From positions 1 to 48,157 of the IMG/VR virus record IMGVR_UViG_3300027754_000147: a stretch of 48,157 nt of DNA. One strand, written 5' to 3'. Each line of letters opens with the position of its first letter. Position 1 is the first letter of the stretch. The DNA is from a virus. The translations under genes and the position numbers were made by a program. The notes beneath the pieces were generated by a model that saw only the letters and a program-made list of their open reading frames with translations, was not told the origin of the DNA and did not search any database. This document shows positions 7,003-14,200 of the stretch, piece by piece.

Positions 7003-7902
7003 ACAGGAAAAAGTCTGTTTGTACAAAAAATTCTTGCTAATGCACAGAAAGAAGGCTTGATCCCTGTTATATTTGATACAGAAAACTCTATTGACGCTAC
7101 TGGTGCTACTAGACTAGGTCTTGATATTTCAAAGATTAAATATGTACCTTGCGTTACTATTGAACAAACACGAAACGCTATTTTTAAGTTTTTAACTGCA
7201 GTTAAAGAGAAAGGTCTTGAAGGTAAATTTATTGTAGCTATCGATTCTTTAGGTAATCTTCAATCTGAACTTGAACTTTCACGAATGGATAAAGAGAGTA
7301 CTTCATCTGATATGGGATCTAAAGCTCGTGCAATTAAGTCCTTAATGCAAACTTGTACTAATTTCGGTGCTATTACAAGAACTACTATTATTTGTACAAA
7401 TCATGTGTATGATGATCCAACTGCAATGTATCCTACAATTGAAAAGATGATGCCTGGTGGTAAATCAGTTATATTCTTACCATCAGTAACAGTTCAGCTT
7501 GCTCGTAAACCTATTAAGGATGATGGAGGTAAAACAAACGATGGTGTTCTTGCTGTTGGTCAGAAGAACTACTCTGGTATTGTTATTAGAGCATTAACTC
7601 GTAAAAATCGCTTTATTAAGCAATACCTTGAAGGAGAAATGTATCTATCTTTTGCATCAGGACTTGATAAGTACTATGGTCTACTTGATCTCGCTGTAGG
7701 TCTTAAAGTTATCATACAAACAGGAGCTACTTATACTCTTGAAAATGGTACTAAGCTCGGATATGCAAAAAGCTTTAGAAAAGATACTAAACTTTGGGAA
7801 GAAACTATTTTACCTGTACTTGAATCACGTATTGCTAAGGAATGGAACTACTCTAATATAGAGGAAGAAATACCTCTTGAAAATACCTTAATTACTGAAT
7901 AA
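6466..7902 (+). CDS. uvsX: UvsX/RecA-like recombinase, C-terminal fragment with HTH-bearing split C-intein
   Basis: A 478-residue protein. Residues 1-179 precede the splice site and the C-extein (299 residues) begins TGKSLFVQ, completing Walker A. Walker B is visible as FIVAIDS. The rest follows the RecA/UvsX core through PGGKSVIFLPSVTVQL. UvsX forms filaments on single-stranded DNA, displaces gp32 and catalyses strand exchange in recombination-dependent replication. The N-terminal 60 residues contain a helix-turn-helix-like segment (LAKLVGISKSTLEKLND) that belongs neither to UvsX nor to canonical intein blocks. ATG 6466 is the first ATG and overlaps the endonuclease remnant. No Shine-Dalgarno sequence. 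queC follows after one base. Confidence 0.93.
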   Translation: MTINQIKAELLYFYEYTELAKLVGISKSTLEKLNDNTATNITTKLITDFFNTHCDTFSIETTIPNINLTNKQYLVDTPDGYQLCTMFITKPNKPCVHIIADNGCEIQCADEHLIQLQTNNNTDLGWVMANTLKVGDIVDTKNGITTIKQINRLEVQDVYDFSVNHSNHRYWAGGFSNHNTGKSLFVQKILANAQKEGLIPVIFDTENSIDATGATRLGLDISKIKYVPCVTIEQTRNAIFKFLTAVKEKGLEGKFIVAIDSLGNLQSELELSRMDKESTSSDMGSKARAIKSLMQTCTNFGAITRTTIICTNHVYDDPTAMYPTIEKMMPGGKSVIFLPSVTVQLARKPIKDDGGKTNDGVLAVGQKNYSGIVIRALTRKNRFIKQYLEGEMYLSFASGLDKYYGLLDLAVGLKVIIQTGATYTLENGTKLGYAKSFRKDTKLWEETILPVLESRIAKEWNYSNIEEEIPLENTLITE

Positions 7903-7903
7903 T

Positions 7904-8662
7904 ATGATAGCAAAATTAGTCTTAACTCTATCCGGCGGTGCAGATTCATCTGTATTATTATATCTAGCAGCTGAATATAAGTATGATGAAATTCATACTA
8001 TTACCTTTGACTACGGTCAGCGTCATTCTCGTGAACTTGAATGCGTTGATAAACAGCTTATTAATGCACGTAAACAATATCCTAATATTGTCTTTACGAA
8101 TAAAGTAATTGATGTAAAATACATTAAAGATATCTCTCCTACATCTTCTTTAACTAACCTTACTATTGATAATCCTGATGTCCAAGCAATAGCTGGGGAT
8201 GCTCAGCCTGTATCTTATGTACCCTTCCGTAATATGATGTTCTTATCTATTGCGTGTGCATATGCAGAGAGTATAGAAGCTAATACCGTATGGTACGGTG
8301 CAGCAATGGTTGATTCTTTAGCTGGTTATTGGGACGGTGATACTACTTTTGTAGACGCTATCAATAACTTAGTAAGTCTTAATAGAAAAAATAAAATTAC
8401 AATTGAGGCACCCTTACTTACAATGTCTAAGCAAGCTATTATAAGTAAGGGTGTTGATTTAAATGTAGATTTTAGTAAGACATGGACTTGCTATTCTAAT
8501 AGAGAAGATGGTCTTGCAGATGCTACAACACCATCTAGTAGTTTACGGGTTCGCGGATTTATTGATAACTCTTATATAGATCCAATACAATATGTACAAC
8601 AGGATAAACTAAATGAAATGTATAAACAGCACAATTGCGTACCTATTAATTACATACCATAG
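7904..8662 (+). CDS. queC: QueC-like 7-cyano-7-deazaguanine (preQ0) synthase, zinc site degenerate
   Basis: A 252-residue protein with the PP-loop SGGADSS (residues 10-16), FDYGQRHSRELE, and GAAMVDSLAGYWDGD, all diagnostic of QueC. QueC makes preQ0 from 7-carboxy-7-deazaguanine with ATP and ammonia, feeding queuosine synthesis or 7-deazaguanine DNA modification in phages. The C-terminal zinc loop normally reads SCY...CGxCxSC. Here TWTCY is kept, but the next segment reads DATTPSSSLRVRGF, replacing three of the four cysteines while preserving length and flanks. The enzyme may be altered or may have found another way to stabilise the loop. No other deazaguanine gene (FolE, QueD, QueE, DpdA) is in the window. 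It is one base from uvsX and probably co-transcribed. Confidence 0.9.
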   Translation: MIAKLVLTLSGGADSSVLLYLAAEYKYDEIHTITFDYGQRHSRELECVDKQLINARKQYPNIVFTNKVIDVKYIKDISPTSSLTNLTIDNPDVQAIAGDAQPVSYVPFRNMMFLSIACAYAESIEANTVWYGAAMVDSLAGYWDGDTTFVDAINNLVSLNRKNKITIEAPLLTMSKQAIISKGVDLNVDFSKTWTCYSNREDGLADATTPSSSLRVRGFIDNSYIDPIQYVQQDKLNEMYKQHNCVPINYIP

Positions 8663-9630
8663 CGTCTTAATTCAGTCAATTGCCAATGTGTTTTTGGCTT
8701 AAACTTCTCTTTAAAGGATATACTAACTTCATTTGATTTGTGAGTTAGTTTATCCTTTTTTATTTGTTCACTAAGATAATGATATGTTGTGGATTCAAAT
8801 TGAGCTTCTACAGGTGGAACTTCTTCATTTTCAGCTGCTGGAGTCTCAGCTGGAGTCTTAGCAAACTTCATTGATTTCTTAACAGGCTTGATAGCACTAG
8901 ATAAATATGCGGCAATTAACTCATAACCAGGTTCTTTACTTATATTAGTAATAAATTGCTGTAAATCAGCTAAAGTTTTAATATGATCTGTAATATATTC
9001 TTCTACTCTAGATAGAACATCAGCGTCAATATCTACCCCCTCTTCTCCTAAATTACCTCTAATTTCCTGCATTACCTTACCTACAGAAGCAAGTACAAGG
9101 GATTGCTCAAGAGCTGCTTCAATTTCACTCGTCATAGAGTGACCAACTACATCAGCAACAACAGGATCTTTAATACCTCTCTCAAGTTCTTTTGCTTGAC
9201 GCTTCATCTCAAGTGCAGCTTTTTGATCACTATACTTTTCAACGCGGCCACCAAATCTATCTGCACCTCTATTAACTGAGACCGATTTTATATAACTAGA
9301 TATACCGCCTCTAATAGCTTCTTCTACTTCTTTACTTTGTAGAGCTATTTGATCTTTTTTAAGCTCAAGTAATTGCAATAAAGCAAGTTGTTTTGCTTTA
9401 AAACTACTTCCTGACTTTCTAATACTATCATACTCTTCATCATTTATAATATCAAGGCCATATAACTCACCTGCAATATATTTAATAGTATCATAAGGAG
9501 CGGAACTTAATCCACCTGACTGTAATTCTTTAGTAACACCGCCAAAAATGGGATTAAATTTTGCAAAAGGTGAAACTCTTGCTTCAGAGATTAAATTAAC
9601 TCTTTTGTACAAATCTGAAAAATTAAACAT
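8650..9630 (-). CDS. Hypothetical late protein with possible capsid-targeting N-terminus
   Basis: A 326-residue protein of unknown function, convergent with queC and overlapping its 3' end by 13 bases. The N-terminus (MFNFSDLYKRVNLISEARV) is an amphipathic helix ending in SEA. It resembles T4 capsid-targeting peptides such as MKTYQEFIAEA, which direct internal proteins into the prohead and are cut by the gp21 protease. The rest is highly helical and charged, with long Lys/Glu/Ala stretches, and the C-terminal part contains a proline/glutamate-rich linker. A TATAAATA late promoter lies 5 nt upstream. An internal head or scaffold-type virion protein is a reasonable guess, not established. Confidence 0.75.
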   Translation of the reverse strand: MFNFSDLYKRVNLISEARVSPFAKFNPIFGGVTKELQSGGLSSAPYDTIKYIAGELYGLDIINDEEYDSIRKSGSSFKAKQLALLQLLELKKDQIALQSKEVEEAIRGGISSYIKSVSVNRGADRFGGRVEKYSDQKAALEMKRQAKELERGIKDPVVADVVGHSMTSEIEAALEQSLVLASVGKVMQEIRGNLGEEGVDIDADVLSRVEEYITDHIKTLADLQQFITNISKEPGYELIAAYLSSAIKPVKKSMKFAKTPAETPAAENEEVPPVEAQFESTTYHYLSEQIKKDKLTHKSNEVSISFKEKFKPKTHWQLTELRRYGM

Positions 9631-9635
9631 ATAAT

Positions 9636-9643
9636 TATTTATA
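9636..9643 (-). promoter_or_regulatory. T4-type late promoter TATAAATA
   Basis: On the minus strand TATAAATA is followed by ATTAT and then the ATG of the 9630-8650 gene. The 5-nt gap implies a leaderless or nearly leaderless late transcript. Confidence 0.75.
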
Positions 9644-9687
9644 TAAATTATTTTTTTTATAAGGTAAAAGTAGTATTTTTAAAAGGT

Positions 9688-9698
9688 TATAATATAAT
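9688..9698 (+). promoter_or_regulatory. Tandem TATAAT elements before the amidotransferase gene
   Basis: TATAAT occurs at 9688-9693 and again at 9693-9698, sharing one T. The second ends 7 nt before the ATG at 9706. It is similar to the early-type element before uvsX. No Shine-Dalgarno sequence follows. Confidence 0.55.
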
Positions 9699-9705
9699 AG
9701 TATAT

Positions 9706-10371
9706 ATGTGTGGAATATCCGGAACAAACAATCTAAGTAAATTAGAAGTATTATATCAAGCTAATCAGGATAGGGGCAGCTTTGCTAGCGGCTTAATATG
9801 TCTTAAAGAAGGTAACAGTCAAACAATAATTAAACAGCCTGGAACGTTTAATTTTGATAAGTTACAATTAACTGATAAGTATGATTATTTTATTAGTCAT
9901 AATCAAGCGCCTACCTCTGTAAATCGAGATTTTAAGCTTGAAAATGCTCATCCTTTTGAAACATTGTCATGGGCTGTTGTGCATAATGGTGTAATTACTA
10001 ATTGGAAAGAACTTAAAGAAAAGTATATTCCTCGTAGTACTAATACAGTAGATACATCAATTATAACAGGACTACTTCAACACTTTACTGAACAAACGGA
10101 CGGGTATTTTTACGCACCTCTCATTATACGTAAAGTATTAGAGTTACTTGAAGGTACTTTTGCTCTCGCTATCGTAGATACAGATGCAAATGATGTTTAC
10201 CTTGCTAGACAAGGATCTATTTTACACTATAATGACAAGTGCGACTTCTCTACAATACAGGGTAAAGGTTTTGAGCTATTACCTGAAGGTCAAATTATGA
10301 TGCTTCGAGATTTTGAAGGCTGGGAACCAATTGAAGAATTTAAAACCAAATCACCATTTCTTTTCGTATGA
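9706..10371 (+). CDS. Class-II glutamine amidotransferase
   Basis: A 221-residue protein that begins MCGISG, so Cys2 would be the N-terminal nucleophile after Met removal, as in GlmS, PurF and asparagine synthetase. Other family signatures are RGSFASGL, HNQAPTS, HPFE followed by VVHNGVITN, and VDTSIITGLL. The length covers only the glutaminase (Ntn hydrolase) domain. No synthetase or isomerase domain is fused, so ammonia must be used by another protein, or the enzyme acts as a free-standing amidotransferase. It overlaps the next gene, a glycosyltransferase, by four bases (ATGA), so the two may act together in sugar metabolism, for example amino-sugar or glycan modification. That link is inference from context. 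Confidence 0.88.
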   Translation: MCGISGTNNLSKLEVLYQANQDRGSFASGLICLKEGNSQTIIKQPGTFNFDKLQLTDKYDYFISHNQAPTSVNRDFKLENAHPFETLSWAVVHNGVITNWKELKEKYIPRSTNTVDTSIITGLLQHFTEQTDGYFYAPLIIRKVLELLEGTFALAIVDTDANDVYLARQGSILHYNDKCDFSTIQGKGFELLPEGQIMMLRDFEGWEPIEEFKTKSPFLFV

Positions 10372-11039
10372 GCAGTTTCCTATTCTCCGCAACTAAGGGT
10401 AAAAAAGAAGATACACTTTTATACCAAAACCGCAAAGCAACATTCTTTTTTAAAGAAGATAATACTGATGCACTAGCTGTAGTATATAATAAAGCTATAG
10501 ATTTTGCCATTCAAGAAAATGTAGACTATCTAGTATTATGTCACGATGATGCTATTATTGAATCTGCTGATTTTGAAGAACGTTTAATACACTTACATAC
10601 GCAATATGATGTCTTAGGAGTAGCTGGTACAACAGAATGTAAATTACAAGCGCCTGCGCTCTGGCACTTATTAGGTGGAGGTAGAGAAACATTTAACAAC
10701 TTAAGAGGTGCTGTAGCACATGGTGATGCTAATTTAAAACGAATGACAAGCTTTGGAGAATACCCTGCTCGTGTATTATTACTTGATGGAGTATTTTTAT
10801 CTATTAAAAAGGAAGTATTTACTAAAGTCAGATTTGATGAATCTTGTCCAGCTAAGTTTCATTTTTATGATTTAAACTACAGTTTAGAATGTAATAAAGC
10901 AAAGTTTAAACTTGGTGTTAGTGATATTTTAATTACTCATAAATCTCCTGGTCTATCAGCATTTACTCCTGAGTTTAACGAAGGTCAAGAATGGTTCCTT
11001 AACAAATGGAAACCTAATACTGAAAAAATTAAAGACTAA
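10368..11039 (+). CDS. GT-A glycosyltransferase, family-2/StrF-like
   Basis: A 223-residue protein. The segment DYLVLCHDDAIIES gives a DD-type metal-binding motif typical of GT-A glycosyltransferases. It is followed by YDVLGVAGTTE, VLLLDGVFLSIKKEVF and a HFYDLNYSLECNKAKFKLGV region, with a final ITHKSPG, as in StrF-like (glycosyltransferase 2-type) proteins. Such enzymes transfer sugar from a nucleotide sugar. The acceptor is unknown and could be DNA, a virion protein or host glycan. There is no membrane segment. Start codon overlap with the amidotransferase indicates translational coupling. Confidence 0.8.
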   Translation: MSSFLFSATKGKKEDTLLYQNRKATFFFKEDNTDALAVVYNKAIDFAIQENVDYLVLCHDDAIIESADFEERLIHLHTQYDVLGVAGTTECKLQAPALWHLLGGGRETFNNLRGAVAHGDANLKRMTSFGEYPARVLLLDGVFLSIKKEVFTKVRFDESCPAKFHFYDLNYSLECNKAKFKLGVSDILITHKSPGLSAFTPEFNEGQEWFLNKWKPNTEKIKD

Positions 11040-11050
11040 ACGAACCCTAG

Positions 11051-11056
11051 TATAAT
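11051..11056 (+). promoter_or_regulatory. TATAAT element 5 nt before gp41 start
   Basis: TATAAT, then AAAGT, then the ATG at 11062. Transcription should begin at or within the start codon. It has the same geometry as the uvsX promoter. Confidence 0.55.
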
Positions 11057-11061
11057 AAAGT

Positions 11062-12495
11062 ATGGTTAAACTGGATTTAGACTTTTTTGAAAACGTTATC
11101 ATTTATAAATCTCTAACAGATGCTGGTTACTTAGCCTCTATTCTTGACTTTGTTAATCCGGAGTACTTTAAATCAGCAAATATTGCTGATGTTTTTAATA
11201 TTATTAAAGAGTTTTATGTAAAAAGACAAAAAGTACCTAATATTACAGAAATTAAATCATATTTAATAACTGAAGAATTAAAAACCGCTTTCAAAAATAT
11301 TGTATATTCATTTAGTGAAATAGATAAAAACTTAAATAAAGACGAATTATATCATAATACAGAAAGATTCTTAAAAGAGAAAGCTGTATATCATACTATG
11401 CTTAATATTGCTACTGATATTGCTAAGGGTAATGTCGATACTACAAAAGCATTAGATAAATTTGAAAAGGCATGTAATATCAGTTTAATAACTGATAAAG
11501 GGCTTGATCTATATAATAATATTGAAGCTATTATTACTGACCTAAGTACTGTTAATGGAACTATACCTTCTACCTGGGAGTGGCTTGATGAAACTCTTGG
11601 AGGTGGGTTTCTTGAGCAAGGTAAAGCGCTTTATGTATTTGCAGGTGAAACGAATATTGGTAAATCTATCTTTCTCGGTAATATAGCCACTAATATTGCA
11701 AATCAGAATAAGAACGTTTTGCTAATTACTCTAGAGATGTCTGAACTTCTCTATGCTAAGCGTTTATGTTCTAATATTTCAAAAATACCTCTTAAAGATC
11801 TTGCAAATAATCCGCATGCTTTACGTACTGCTATTAAAGAAAATAGAGAGAAGACTAATGGTACTATATTAATTAAGGAATTTCCTCCTGCTACCATTAC
11901 TGCTAATCAAATTAGTGCATTCGTAAAGAAGATTACTGATACAGGATGTAAAATAGATGCTATTGTATTAGATTACTTGAATCTATTGCATACTACTGTA
12001 GGGAGTAATTCATATGAGAGAATTAAGCATATTACAGAGCAAATTCGAGCATTAAGCTATGTCTTTAATTGTCCTATTATCTCAGCTACCCAGCTAGGTC
12101 GAAATGCGTATGGTCAAACTGATCCGGGTATGGAAACTATCTCTGAATGTATTGAAGTTAATCAGCTAGTACGGCTAAGAAATGGTTTAGAGGTGTCCAT
12201 TGGTAATTTGAAGCCAGGTGATCAAATAACTGCTAATGATGGGTATAAAACTATTAAGCAAGTACATCATAAAACAGTTAAAGAATGTTACAAAATTACA
12301 ACTAAAACAGGTAAAACTATAATAATAAGTAGCAAGCATAAATTTCCTACTATAAGAGGTCGTATATCTATTCAAGAGGGGTTAAATGTAGGCGATAAAA
12401 TTCATACAAAATCAAGTGTATCTGCCAGCCCTACTATAAATGTATGGTCAGATTCGCTATTAACAATAAAGCAATTAGAAAAAGAAATATTATGA
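11062..12495 (+). CDS. 41: Replicative DnaB-type helicase (gp41-like), N-terminal fragment with split N-intein
   Basis: A 477-residue product: 362 residues of helicase followed by a 115-residue N-intein. Helicase motifs are a DnaB-like N-terminal helical domain, Walker A GETNIGKS (about residue 194), LLITLEMS, and Walker B IDAIVLDYLNLL (about residue 299). The host part ends PGMETISE. gp41 is the hexameric 5'-3' fork helicase that works with gp59 and gp61 primase. The remaining 77 host residues are in the following gene. The two fragments together give 439 residues, near the T4 length of 475. The fragment ends in an ATGA overlap with the C-fragment gene. Confidence 0.94.
   Translation: MVKLDLDFFENVIIYKSLTDAGYLASILDFVNPEYFKSANIADVFNIIKEFYVKRQKVPNITEIKSYLITEELKTAFKNIVYSFSEIDKNLNKDELYHNTERFLKEKAVYHTMLNIATDIAKGNVDTTKALDKFEKACNISLITDKGLDLYNNIEAIITDLSTVNGTIPSTWEWLDETLGGGFLEQGKALYVFAGETNIGKSIFLGNIATNIANQNKNVLLITLEMSELLYAKRLCSNISKIPLKDLANNPHALRTAIKENREKTNGTILIKEFPPATITANQISAFVKKITDTGCKIDAIVLDYLNLLHTTVGSNSYERIKHITEQIRALSYVFNCPIISATQLGRNAYGQTDPGMETISECIEVNQLVRLRNGLEVSIGNLKPGDQITANDGYKTIKQVHHKTVKECYKITTKTGKTIIISSKHKFPTIRGRISIQEGLNVGDKIHTKSSVSASPTINVWSDSLLTIKQLEKEIL
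12148..12492 (+). other. Split N-intein of gp41
   Basis: It begins with Cys1 (CIEVNQLVRLRNGLE) and shows LKPGDQI and block B YKITTKTGKTIIISSKHKF. The canonical N-intein ends near VGDKIHTK. About 24 extra residues (to KQLEKEIL) follow, helical at the end. It belongs to the same general type as the metagenomic gp41 split inteins. Confidence 0.93.
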
Positions 12496-12761
12496 TAGAA
12501 AAACTCAAACGCATTATGACTGAACGAGTTAAGTTGATGCAAGTACTCGAAGTGGTTGATAAAGAATCAACAACAGAAGAGCTTGTAGATGTTCTGATGA
12601 AGGTATATTATGAACAAGAAGATAAAAATTTACTAACAGATAGTCTTATAGATTATAATGATGAAATTATATCTATCGAAAATGTAGGTGATTGTGAGAC
12701 CATTGATATATCAGTAACAGGTGATAGTTTATTCTTTTGCAATGATATACTAACAAAAAAC
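12492..12761 (+). other. Split C-intein of gp41 with helical N-terminal extension
   Basis: The C-intein proper is the last about 37 residues: IISIENVGDCETIDISVTGDSLFFCNDILTKN in two blocks, then Ser+1. The penultimate residue is Lys in place of the usual His. About 50 preceding residues are charged and helical (ERVKLMQVLEVVDKE, ELVDVLMKVYYEQEDK), longer than known gp41 C-inteins. The extension may help the two halves associate. Confidence 0.88.
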
Positions 12762-12995
12762 TCAATCGGATTAGCCGCAACTGCTGACGTTATTGTATCG
12801 ATCTTCCAAAATCCTGAAGATCAAGAGTTAGGTGTTATTCGTTTAGGTATGATGAAGAATCGTTATGGTTCAAGAGGTCATACTCAACCCATGCGAATTG
12901 ATTATACTACACTTACAGTAACGCAAGCGGACGACCTCGTGAGTCTTGATGATGAAGATGATTCATATAATGCTTTATCTGCATTCGCTCGTTGA
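12492..12995 (+). CDS. 41: Replicative helicase (gp41-like), C-terminal fragment with split C-intein
   Basis: ATG 12492 overlaps the stop of the N-fragment (ATGA). An in-frame ATG at 12444 also exists but lies inside the upstream gene. The protein has 167 residues: a 90-residue C-intein region and a 77-residue helicase C-terminus starting SIGLAATADVIVSIF and including RLGMMKNRYGSRG. The latter is the DnaB-family end with the RNG-like basic loop. No endonuclease lies between the fragments. The only host-gene activity would come from trans-splicing with the N-fragment to give ETISE-SIGLAATADV. Confidence 0.92.
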   Translation: MIEKLKRIMTERVKLMQVLEVVDKESTTEELVDVLMKVYYEQEDKNLLTDSLIDYNDEIISIENVGDCETIDISVTGDSLFFCNDILTKNSIGLAATADVIVSIFQNPEDQELGVIRLGMMKNRYGSRGHTQPMRIDYTTLTVTQADDLVSLDDEDDSYNALSAFAR

Positions 12996-13025
12996 TAAAT
13001 GATATATATTTGTTAAATACTATAA

Positions 13026-13910
13026 ATGAAAATCTGTATATGGACTGATAACGATCTTGATGGCGCTGGCAGTGCATTGATATTAAAAAAGATATATAAT
13101 GAAACTCATAAAGACTGTATAATTGAAATTAAAGAAGTAAATGATAATGAGTTTATATCCGCATTTTCAAGCTGGTCTTCAACTATTGGAGAATATCATA
13201 AAATCTATATTACTGATCATCATATTCCCGATGAGATATTACATTTAGTAGATCAACCGAATGTAGTTATTATTGATCATCACAAATCACATTATGATAT
13301 TAAGGATCGATATAAGCAAGCTAAAATTATTATTGAAGTTGATACCTCAACCGTATCTATTTTAACTAAAGTGTTTAAACTAGATACTAAATCCTTTGCT
13401 ACACCAGAGTTTCTTGACTTAATTGCTGCTATCGATGATTATGACTGCTATAAATTGAATCACGAACATTCATTAAGTTTAAATGCTATTTTTGGATCTT
13501 ATCGTAAACCTAGATCTGAATCATTAATTGCTAATTTTGCTAATGGTTTACGACCATTTACAATTCTAGAAAAAAATACTGTTAAGCTATATTTTAATAA
13601 ACTTAAAGATCAGTTACAAACAACTGAGTATTTTAAAGGTACTATAAAAAACTATTCTGTTATAGGTTGTTTTGCTACTCATGCTATTAATGAAGTAGCG
13701 CACTTTACTTTAAAAAAGTATAAGACAGATATTGTAATTGTAATTAATCCTAATACTAAAAATGTGTCTTTTAGACGATCTCGCGACAGTGATGTTAAGT
13801 TAAATATTATTGCAGAAAAACTCTGCAATGGTGGCGGCCATGAAGCTGCTGCCGGTGGTAAGATAACCGATACATTTCTTAAATTTACAACTACATTAAT
13901 ATCATGCTGA
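13026..13910 (+). CDS. DHH/DHHA1 family phosphoesterase (NrnA/RecJ-like)
   Basis: A 294-residue protein. Metal-binding motifs are TDNDLDGAGS (7-16), ITDHH (about 63-67), VIIDHHKS (about 81-88) and a conserved IAAIDDYD. The C-terminal DHHA1 domain has FRRS and the glycine-rich CNGGGHEAAAGG. Family members cleave phosphodiesters using Mn2+: RecJ degrades single-stranded DNA 5'-3', NrnA digests nanoRNA and pAp, and GdpP cleaves c-di-AMP. The size fits the small NrnA-like class. A role in oligoribonucleotide or cyclic-nucleotide turnover, or in counteracting nucleotide-based host defences, is possible. It sits between gp41 and a gp59-like gene, overlapping the next start. Confidence 0.87.
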   Translation: MKICIWTDNDLDGAGSALILKKIYNETHKDCIIEIKEVNDNEFISAFSSWSSTIGEYHKIYITDHHIPDEILHLVDQPNVVIIDHHKSHYDIKDRYKQAKIIIEVDTSTVSILTKVFKLDTKSFATPEFLDLIAAIDDYDCYKLNHEHSLSLNAIFGSYRKPRSESLIANFANGLRPFTILEKNTVKLYFNKLKDQLQTTEYFKGTIKNYSVIGCFATHAINEVAHFTLKKYKTDIVIVINPNTKNVSFRRSRDSDVKLNIIAEKLCNGGGHEAAAGGKITDTFLKFTTTLISC

Positions 13911-14200
13911 TTATTAACCAAGCAGAACAACCATCTAAGAATATAATTCAAGATGAAACAGAACATCTTTTATTATCTTTCTGTACCTTATGTAGTTTGA
14001 TAAAAAATAAAAAATTAAGCATACAAAATATTTTTTTAATTGTACTACAAGAAGAACGCTTGCGTAATATACTTAAGGAGCTATTATGTATAGATACTAA
14101 TTATGAATTAGTTATGCTATTTATAAAGTACGACCCTTTAATTTCAGTTAGTAAATACGTAACTAGATTCTTGAATGTGAATACAAATCTTAAACTATGA
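13904..14200 (+). CDS. Hypothetical protein in replication cluster
   Basis: A 98-residue, helical and hydrophobic-rich protein with no recognisable motif, not membrane-spanning. It overlaps both neighbours: ATG inside the DHH gene end, and its TGA overlapped by the next ATG (ATGA). It is therefore translationally coupled to a gp59-like protein. In T4 the small late-transcription coactivator gp33 is encoded near 59 and 32, so by position this could be a gp33 equivalent. It lacks the hydrophobic clamp-binding C-terminus expected for gp33, so that idea is weak. Confidence 0.65.
   Translation: MLIINQAEQPSKNIIQDETEHLLLSFCTLCSLIKNKKLSIQNIFLIVLQEERLRNILKELLCIDTNYELVMLFIKYDPLISVSKYVTRFLNVNTNLKL

Noticed and set aside
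12444-12491. Upstream ATG for the gp41 C-fragment
   Set aside because: It lies deep in the N-fragment gene; ATG 12492 with ATGA overlap is more consistent with the coupling seen throughout.
13904-14200. gp33 late-transcription coactivator
   Set aside because: Only location supports it; the expected hydrophobic clamp-binding C-terminus is absent.
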